From NCBI RefSeq assembly GCF_019279795.1, contig NC_056731.1, positions 861,108,499-861,172,498 of the forward strand: a stretch of DNA of 64,000 nt. Reading direction: 5' to 3'. Source of the stretch: Protopterus annectens. Taxonomy: Eukaryota; Chordata; Ceratodontiformes; Protopteridae. The position numbers and the translations under genes were made by a program. Positions 57,081 through 64,000 of the stretch are shown one piece after another. The notes beneath the pieces are model-generated. The model searched no databases, was not told where the DNA came from, and was given only the letters and a program-made list of their open reading frames with translations. Position 1 is the first letter of the stretch. Each line of letters begins with the position of its first letter.

Positions 57081-60000
57081 ATCAACAGTAAGGTAGTAGG
57101 CATCATGAAATTGCGTTTCTTAACAGCACAGGGTATTCTAAACGTCCAGAGGTGCAGTATATACATTCCTAGTTTTCAGACCAGTGTGGAAATGGAGAGG
57201 AACAATGACTTATTTATTGTACATACATCACAAACTGGCCACTGTGCTTAAAGGTGAAGTGTCATTGAAATGTTGATCCATAATTGTATTCCTCTTGAAG
57301 CCATTTTCTGTGACAGAGTCCTAATTTCTCTTACATTGGAATTTTACTTCACATTTCAGTGCAATATGTATCTAGCTACTAAGAAATCCCTAATAGCTTA
57401 TTAAGCCTATTTGTTAAAATGTGGAGCTGCAAACCTAGACTCTCAAGCTTGAATCTGTCTTCCACTCTGATACGGTCCTTTAAGTTCAGCTATTTGCCCT
57501 CTTGCACAGATATAGCTTGAAGTCTTCTAGTGGTGAAAGTTTCCAGAAATATTTTTCCGATCCTATGTCTAGATAACAAGTTAAGTGAGGTATAAAGTTA
57601 TGTGAAAAACACATCAACAGCTGCATTACTTTTTGAAATTTCTGTGCTGTGTATATACACTATGGGAAAGCTATTCACTGATTTTCAGTTACCCACTTTT
57701 CTTTTCAGTTGCTGCTTACTGCTATTTTTGTTTGTAATGAAAAAAAAATCAGTTCACTGAGTGTATAACATTGAAGGCATGCTTAGAAAAAAATGAGATG
57801 CTTGCAGTCAGTCTGGCTTCCACCACTAGAGCACTTCTAGTGAGTAATTGGTACGTGGAGGTTTACATCATCCAATAAAAGCCTTATTACCCACTAGCTG
57901 AATAGCAGCGTTTCATAGAAGTAGTACTGCATGACTTCAGGAACACAGCAACAGCAGTACTGCAACAAATGTTTCCGGATTTGAATGGTGGAGCACTAAA
58001 AGGGATTGTAAAGCAAGAGAGACATGTTTGAAATGCCACATACATCAGACAGCCTGAGTTCATGCTGGAGTCGTCTGCACCAGTCAAGCTGTCCAATCCT
58101 TCGGTAAGCAGAAACAGAAGGAATGGTTTGTAATGTGCACGTCTTTTTTTTTTTTTTTTTTCTTTCTGTTTCAAAGGATTCCAGCTTAACATTGATCCTC
58201 CTCTTTTTCTCTCAGGACCAGGTTAGTACTGTTGTACCATATTAGGCTAGAAACTGGCAGGCAGCTCAAAGGTTCTGACCAATCCCAGCTCACAGGGAGT
58301 GCCAGAAGTGCAAAGTAGTTACTACAGCAGGAAGCCTGAAGAATTAGAAGGCTCATTCTCCAAATGCAGGGACTAAACCTTGAAAAATTAAGGATGTCAG
58401 TTGACAAAACTGGAAATCTTATTTTTTTATTTATTTTTTTCATAAGTACTCTCCTTAAGGAAAGCACCTTGAGTCGTTATAGGAGAAGATAATGAGCATT
58501 AGTGTCTGGCTTCTAAACCTTCTTTACTCTGAAAACTGAAGTAATGGTTAACTATAGACTCATTGTAAAAGAAATGACACAGCATAATAGTTTTCACTTT
58601 ATTTACTTAAGAATCATTACCAGTAGTGCAGGCCACACATGACTTCAAAGGAAAGTGTTGTCTAGTAAGAGAGTCATCCTCAGGGAACAAGTTACTCATA
58701 TAGAACAGCCCTCCACTTTTAATGCACAGGCTGGCTATTAGGAAAAAGTGTGTACTTTCTTCCTTTGGTTGACTTTGTTATTTAACTAGTGGTCACTTCT
58801 GGTTTAAATCTCTGGTTTCCAAATTCTACTGTAGTAAAACATGCTGCTGGTATTTGTATGTAGTTCAGTTTATACTGCAGTTTTTTTTTTCCAGAGATGC
58901 AGCATTGATAGTATGCATGCACAAGCTCGCAGACACACACACACAGCCCACACACACATATGCTGTCATATGCATACGCAGACAGATAATTTTTCAGATT
59001 TAGCTGTATTGCCTGAATAGTACAAATACAATCAAGCATGTCAAGCCTTCTCCTGTGGTAATTTTCTTTATTTTTGAATCTGAAGGTTTGCATATATTTG
59101 CATATTAACTGTGTTCTTTTATTTAATAGCCTTTCTGAACACTGTGCATTTTAATGGTTCGATACATACATGGATGTTTAATTCATGTTTCTATAGAATA
59201 CTTGTCTCTTTTAGGAGAGAGATTTGAATTTATATTTTGTACATTTTTTTCTGTACCCCAGTAATGTAACTGCTTCATAAAGACAACCTGAAATGTGCTC
59301 ACTGTGGTTGGGGGACCAGAATGTTTAAATCTGGTATTGATCCGTTAAGTAGTGTACACATTACAGGTATTAAATATACCCACACCTTTCATTTGCTGTG
59401 ATTGGGCCCTGTTCAACATCTAGATTAGTCGTCCACAGAGTGGAATTTTCTTGGTTCCGCTGAGTCGCAGCATGCTTCATTTTCAATTATTTTGATGGTC
59501 GGGGATCCTTTTTCTGCTGTGGTGTTCTACAGAGATTGTATAGGTAATGGGATGCAGGTAACTGCACAGTTGGCTTTGTCTTGCTAACTGGGCTTTTCCA
59601 TTTTTTTCACTGAAGCATCTATCTTCTCAACATTTGGTCTTGCCCCATCAGATTTTATCTGGGCTACTTGATCCCTACAAAGTTTATAAGCTTTCCCAGC
59701 AGTAAATGGCAGTCACTTCTACAATTGTGTTCTGTTTCATCTTCATGATTGATCTCTGCTACTCGAATATGTCTCGAGAGTTTGCTTATAAGTTTGGGGC
59801 AGCTATATGACAAAAAATGCAGTCTTTCCACTAGACTATTGTGTAGTCCGTAGCTGAAACTTGTATTTTGATGTCTGTAGTCTCACAAAATACACTTTAA
59901 GATTGAGTCTCAAGTCTGCATTTGCAGTTATCACTAAATCTACTTCATACTGAATCTCAGGTTTGCATTTGAACTAGAGTGTAGTACAGGCATACCACTG

Positions 60001-61043
60001 ATAACAGTAATAGATTACATACAACTCTTGATCACATAATTCATGGTGAAGCAACTGGAGGCAGTGCTTAAAGAAAATAATCAGAACTTTTTTAAGGCTT
60101 ATACAGTCTAATACTCACATTGATGTATGTTTTTCCCCTGCCAGAGTCTCATGTCCTGCCTTAATGCATACTTCCATTGGATAACAAATGAAACGGACAG
60201 GAGCAATTTAGGGGCTGCCCTGTATTTGTATTTTAGTAAGCCTGCTGACTTTGTTGCACCAAGGAGACTGGAGATGGGAGATGGAAGCTGTAATGTCAGA
60301 ACCTCAACGGGAATAAGTAATAACTCTGTTAAATTTGTAGACCAAGGGAGTGTGTTAAGTTGGACAGGCAATGTCAGGCTGTGTAGGGTACATTAGGACT
60401 TTGTAAATAATATTTTACAGGTTACAAATAGCTGGTGTGTTACATGACATGAAACGTAAGGTATGCCTACATGTAGGTAATAGCAGATGGGAAGGCTGTG
60501 GATAGGATAGGATATAGTAATGAAGAGATCTACAGAAACTGAAATGTGCACAAGTTAGCTCATTTCTTTTGTGTTTCCCCGTCAATATGATGGCTTTTTC
60601 TTTTGCACCACCCCATTTGTCCATATGCAGTGTTGAATAAGCTGTCAGAATTGTTTCATGCCTTATTAAATGTGTCAGTACACTGCAGTTAATGTTGCAG
60701 TGTACTGTCCAGTGTGTCACAGCACCAGTATTAGATAAGTGAAAGTAGATGAAGGGAATCCATCACCATGCACCACAGAACTACAATAGTCTTTTTTAAG
60801 GGACTTGTTATTAGATGTTTTAAGGGAAAAGTTTTCAGGCTGTCAGCCGTAAAGACATTTTAACAGTATACATTGTGAGTAAGGTTTGCATGTCAAGTGG
60901 TGGGCAACCAATGCCGAAAAGCAGCACTTGTGGACATTTTGTATCATAAGGAATTTATTAACCTCAAAAAAAAAAAACACTAGGAAGCTATATAAATATA
61001 TTACAATAAGCAAACAAGGACAATGATCTTGAACCCTTAAATA
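57081..61043. other. Nearly 4 kb without a recognised element
   Basis: AT-rich, with a T run at 58144-58161 and short CA tracts near 58937-58960. The minus-strand ORFs at 57887-58467 and 60108-60720 have no domain motif. No gene or repeat boundary was recognised. Confidence 0.4.
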
Positions 61044-63116
61044 AGGTTCATAGGTAGGTACTAGGCTGTCGGCCCAAGGGCCTATGTAAGCCTAGCCAAC
61101 AAGGTTCCCTGGCTTACGCCACCCAAGAAAGTTATTTTCCTGTGCCACTGTCGAGCAGAGACACAAGTGATCCCCGGGGTGAATTTCCTATTTCCCATCC
61201 ACTCATCAAGATTTTTCTTGAAGAGTGCTAATGAAGAACTTTGCTTGACATAGATGGGTAGCCTGTTCCAGAGTATGGGAAGTCTCTGGGACAGGAATCT
61301 ATCCCTCCAGCATGTCCTGTTTATTGTGGCGACAAGGTTTAGGTCCCTAGAGCGTGTAGTTCGGAGGGATTGGGATTTCTTTAGGTGTAGCATGTCCAAC
61401 AGCTCTGGGTTTGACATAGCTTTATATGTTAGGCAGAGATCACCTCGGAGTAGGCGATATGCTATGGGTAAAGCTGGAGTTTTTTGAGATGGTCAGTGTA
61501 GGGCATTTGTTTGAGGCCAGTAATCCTCTTTGTGAGGTACTTCTGTGGCCTTTCCAGCTGCTGCAGATGTCTTGTGAGGTACATTCCAAAAGGGGCATTG
61601 TACTCTATAATGGGTCTAATGAGTGTCGAGTAGAGAGGAACAATGACCTCTTTTTGCATGGATGAGAACCCTTTTATGATGAGGTGTGCCATGTAGAAGG
61701 ACTTCCTGACTACTGTGGCGATGTGACTATCAAAGGAGAGACTACTGTCCAACTGGGTCCCAAGGTCTGTTGTTACACATTCGGTGTTAAGTAGATTACT
61801 GCCTATGTGGTAGTTCATGGTTACAGAGTTTTTAACATAGGGGATGACACTGCACTTTTTGGCATTGAGCTTGAGGCCATGGCTCTGACATCAGGCATCT
61901 GTCTCAGCGAGGCCCTTCTGTAAGATGTCCACATCATTTGGGGACTTGACTATGGCTCCTAGTTTGCAGTCATCTGTGAATTTCATTAGCCAGAGGCCTT
62001 CTGTGTTAGCCTGTACTTCAGAGAAGTAGATACCAAACAGGAGAGGTCCCAGGATGGAACCCTGTGGTACTCCACTTGTCACTGCTTTGAGGTCAGATTT
62101 GGAGTCTGCAACTTTTACAGTGTGGGTTCTGTCAGTGAGCCAGTTGGCAACCCATCTTGTGACATAGGGATTTATACCTAGTTTAGTGAGTTTAGCTATA
62201 ATTCCAGAATGGGGGATGGTGTTGAAAGCCTTGGCGAGGTCAAGATAGGTTGTGTGAACCACCTTACTCTCATCCACGGCTTTGGTGACTGCCTCAAAGC
62301 AGTCGATCAGGTTCAGGAGGCATGATCTGCCTTTCACAAACCCGAACTGGGTGGGATCCAGGGTTTGGAGGTTAGCAATGTCTTTGTTAATGAGTTCCAT
62401 GATGATACATTCCATGGCCTTGCAGACCAGGGTCGTCAGGCTAATAGGCCAATAGTTCCTGGGATCAGTGATGGCTCCCCCTTTGAGGCGTGGGATAACT
62501 GTTGCTGTGCATCATTCATTGGGTACAAAGCCTGATGCGAGGCTATTATTGAACATGGTGCTTAAGTGGGGAGCCAGTTCGTTCTGAAATTCGTGTAAAA
62601 CGCAGCCTGGGATGTTGTTCGGTTCCATGGATGCTGTGTTTTTGGCTTTAGAGAGTGCAGCTTTTAACCTGCGTAGTTGTGATTACAGGGACTCTGTATT
62701 CTTCCTGTATAGATATGGGCCCTTTAGGGGGTGGGGGGGTAAAGTTAGCACTGAACCGGGGTAAAGTTAGCACTGAACCTATCTGCCAGGATGTTGGCAA
62801 TATCAGTTGGTTCTGTAATTTTCGTGCTGTTGTGCTGTAACTCAGAGCAGATCTGGGTGTTGCCATCGAGATTCTTGACATAGCTATAGAATGCTTTGTG
62901 GTTGTCCTTAGAATTAGTGGCGATTTTGTTTTCGTAGCTAGCTTTGGAGGATCTTATAAGGGATCTCAGCTTCTTACTCAGGCTGACCAGGGAGCTCCTC
63001 CACTCATGGGATTTTACTCTCTTTTGCAACAGTTTCTTCCTTCTGTTGTACAGTTTGTTTATGGTAGGGGACCACCAGATTGGCTTCCTTTTTTTGGAGT
63101 ATAGCATCTTGGTGAA
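61044..63116 (-). mobile_element. CR1-type LINE copy G, 5'-truncated
   Basis: Minus-strand copy of about 2.07 kb. The tail is TTCATAGGTAGGTACTAGGC at 61044. It runs through the C-terminal domain and RT and breaks off near 63116 within the linker between endonuclease and RT, after a KKRKPIWWSPTINKLYNRRKKL segment. Confidence 0.92.
61082..63107 (-). pseudogene. CR1 ORF2 (reverse transcriptase), copy G
   Basis: From high to low coordinates: linker (62745-63107), RT (61891-62415, 174 codons: DPTQFGFVKGRSCLLNL, TYLDLAKAFNTIPHSG, TSGVPQGSILGPLLFG, MKFTDDCKLGAIV), then 61462-61818 (DLGTQLDSSLSFDSH, IRPIIEYNAPFGMYLTRH) and 61082-61417 (TCWRDRFLSQRLP). The active-site box reads FTDD where the other copies have FADD, with both Asp kept. 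Frame changes separate the pieces (near 61440, 61850 and 62450), and a short GGGGTAAAGTTAGCACTGAACC duplication lies at about 62737-62780. Confidence 0.87.
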
Positions 63117-63454
63117 AGTTTTACATTAAACAGAAATTAAAATGAAAGAAATACTTTGAGTAGTCTCAGGTTACATGACTGAACCCTTTCATTGTTTTGT
63201 CCAGAACCAAAACTTAATAAATCTTTCAGAATCTCAGACAATGATTTGGACTTAGACAGATGTGTTTTTCCTTTGTTTCATTTCTATAACAACCATGCTA
63301 CAATAAAAGTAACAGTATTGTAAAGATGACACTCCACTAGGAATCATCAAAGGAAAAATAGTCATTGACTAGCCTTAATTGTTTTACTTTTCAGGCCGGC
63401 TTATTCCAAATTATTTATTGACTGTAATTAATGATAAGTATAGTATTTTTTTTT
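63117..63454. other. Spacer, nothing recognised
   Basis: AT-rich gap between CR1 copy G and the L2-type tail. No gene. Confidence 0.4.
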
Positions 63455-63710
63455 TTTTAATTTATATGCATGTTCTCCCTGTATTCTTTTGGGTTTCCTC
63501 CCACATTTCAAAGACATGCAGTAAGTGTATTGGATACTCTAAATTGGCCTAGGTGTGTGTGCAACTGTGTGGTAAGGAAGAACTACCGTGGCAGGACTAG
63601 CCACCCGGTGGTGTAAACCTTGGCTCCAGATGATTGTTGCTGTTGAAATGACACCCTGACCCCATGTGTAAAAATCGAAAAAGGGGGTCGTGGATGGATG
63701 GATGGGTATG
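63455..63710 (+). mobile_element. L2-type LINE 3' end (or SINE with an L2 tail)
   Basis: Reads CATGTTCTCCCTGTATTCTT, GGGTTTCCTCCCACATTTCA, AAGACATGCAGTAAGTG, ACTCTAAATTGGCC, then TTGGCTCCAGATGATT and a GGATGGATGGATGGG tail. This is the well-known ordered signature of the L2 3' end found in many vertebrates. No ORF2 coding part is present. Confidence 0.8.
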
Positions 63711-64000
63711 TATCCATGCACCCAGTACATCCCTCCCAAAGTGTGCCTGACTAGCACCTGAACATCATGAAAGAGTTTGTCATTATTTTTGGCATGCTGC
63801 ACAAAAATAAATGATCCTCATTTCAGGTCATGAGTACTGAGAGTCTTGTGTCCTGATCTGCAGGTACTTCTGCCCTTATCTGTTAATACTGCAGATATGC
63901 CGTGATTGATACATAGGCTCTTACTATTGTACTGAAGGATAGACTGGTTGATTTTAATATGTGTAACTCTTTAGTTGTGTTTACTAATGTGCACACCACA
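63711..64000. other. Window end, nothing recognised
   Basis: Fewer than 300 bases without recognised features. Confidence 0.4.

Noticed and set aside
57887-58467. Adjacent minus-strand ORFs with Cys-rich stretches
   Set aside because: No recognisable domain, no consistent splice signals, and surroundings typical of non-coding DNA.

Overview
The window looks like repeat-dense, intergenic or intronic DNA from a large-genome vertebrate. I found no convincing host gene, rRNA or functional tRNA gene. The evidence for a vertebrate is the mix of element classes: a DIRS-type tyrosine-recombinase retrotransposon, many CR1-type LINEs whose ORF1 carries an SGNH esterase, L1/Tx1-like ORF2 tails, an L2-type 3' end, tRNA-derived SINEs (one with a V-SINE-like core), hAT-like termini and long (TG)n and (TA)n tracts. 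Amphibians and lungfish fit this mix, but the sequence alone does not decide between them.

Layout. 1-1217: L1-like ORF2 C-terminus with a doubled 3' tail. 4858-5530: an old CR1-type fragment. 6059-12568: a nearly complete DIRS element (inverted terminal repeats, gag, RT/RNase H with C-terminal domain, tyrosine recombinase, internal complementary region). Its RT/RNase H gene is broken by a compound insertion: an inverted copy of DNA at 13472-13920 joined to a copy of the element's own recombinase 3' end. 13-24 kb: mostly unique AT-rich DNA with microsatellites, one 259-bp repeat flanked by 32-bp direct repeats, and a very old LINE fragment. 24277-27635: long minus-strand CR1 copy. 28-38 kb: SINEs, LINE tails, hAT-like remnants, a purine-rich strand-asymmetric block and members of a roughly 330-bp dispersed repeat of unknown class. 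40-45 kb: nested CR1 copies. 45.5-47.3 kb: another member of that dispersed family and an old L1-like fragment. 47.5-53.5 kb: three CR1 copies, including the longest, with esterase, endonuclease and RT. 54.6-55.7 kb: LINE tail, palindromic element and SINE. 61044-63116: another CR1 copy. 63.45-63.71 kb: L2-type tail.

How the parts relate. The CR1 copies share a 3' tail made of an 8-bp unit (CCTATGAA, seen as TTCATAGG on the other strand). They share the same domain order: zinc-binding motif and esterase in ORF1, then AP endonuclease, RT with FADDCK active site and a conserved C-terminal domain in ORF2. At least one tRNA-derived SINE carries the same tail, and another SINE carries the tail of a second LINE family, consistent with SINEs using LINE machinery. 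All coding regions seen are interrupted by stops or frameshifts, so this is a graveyard with some fairly young members. Identities and breakpoints were judged by eye; no alignment or database search was run.
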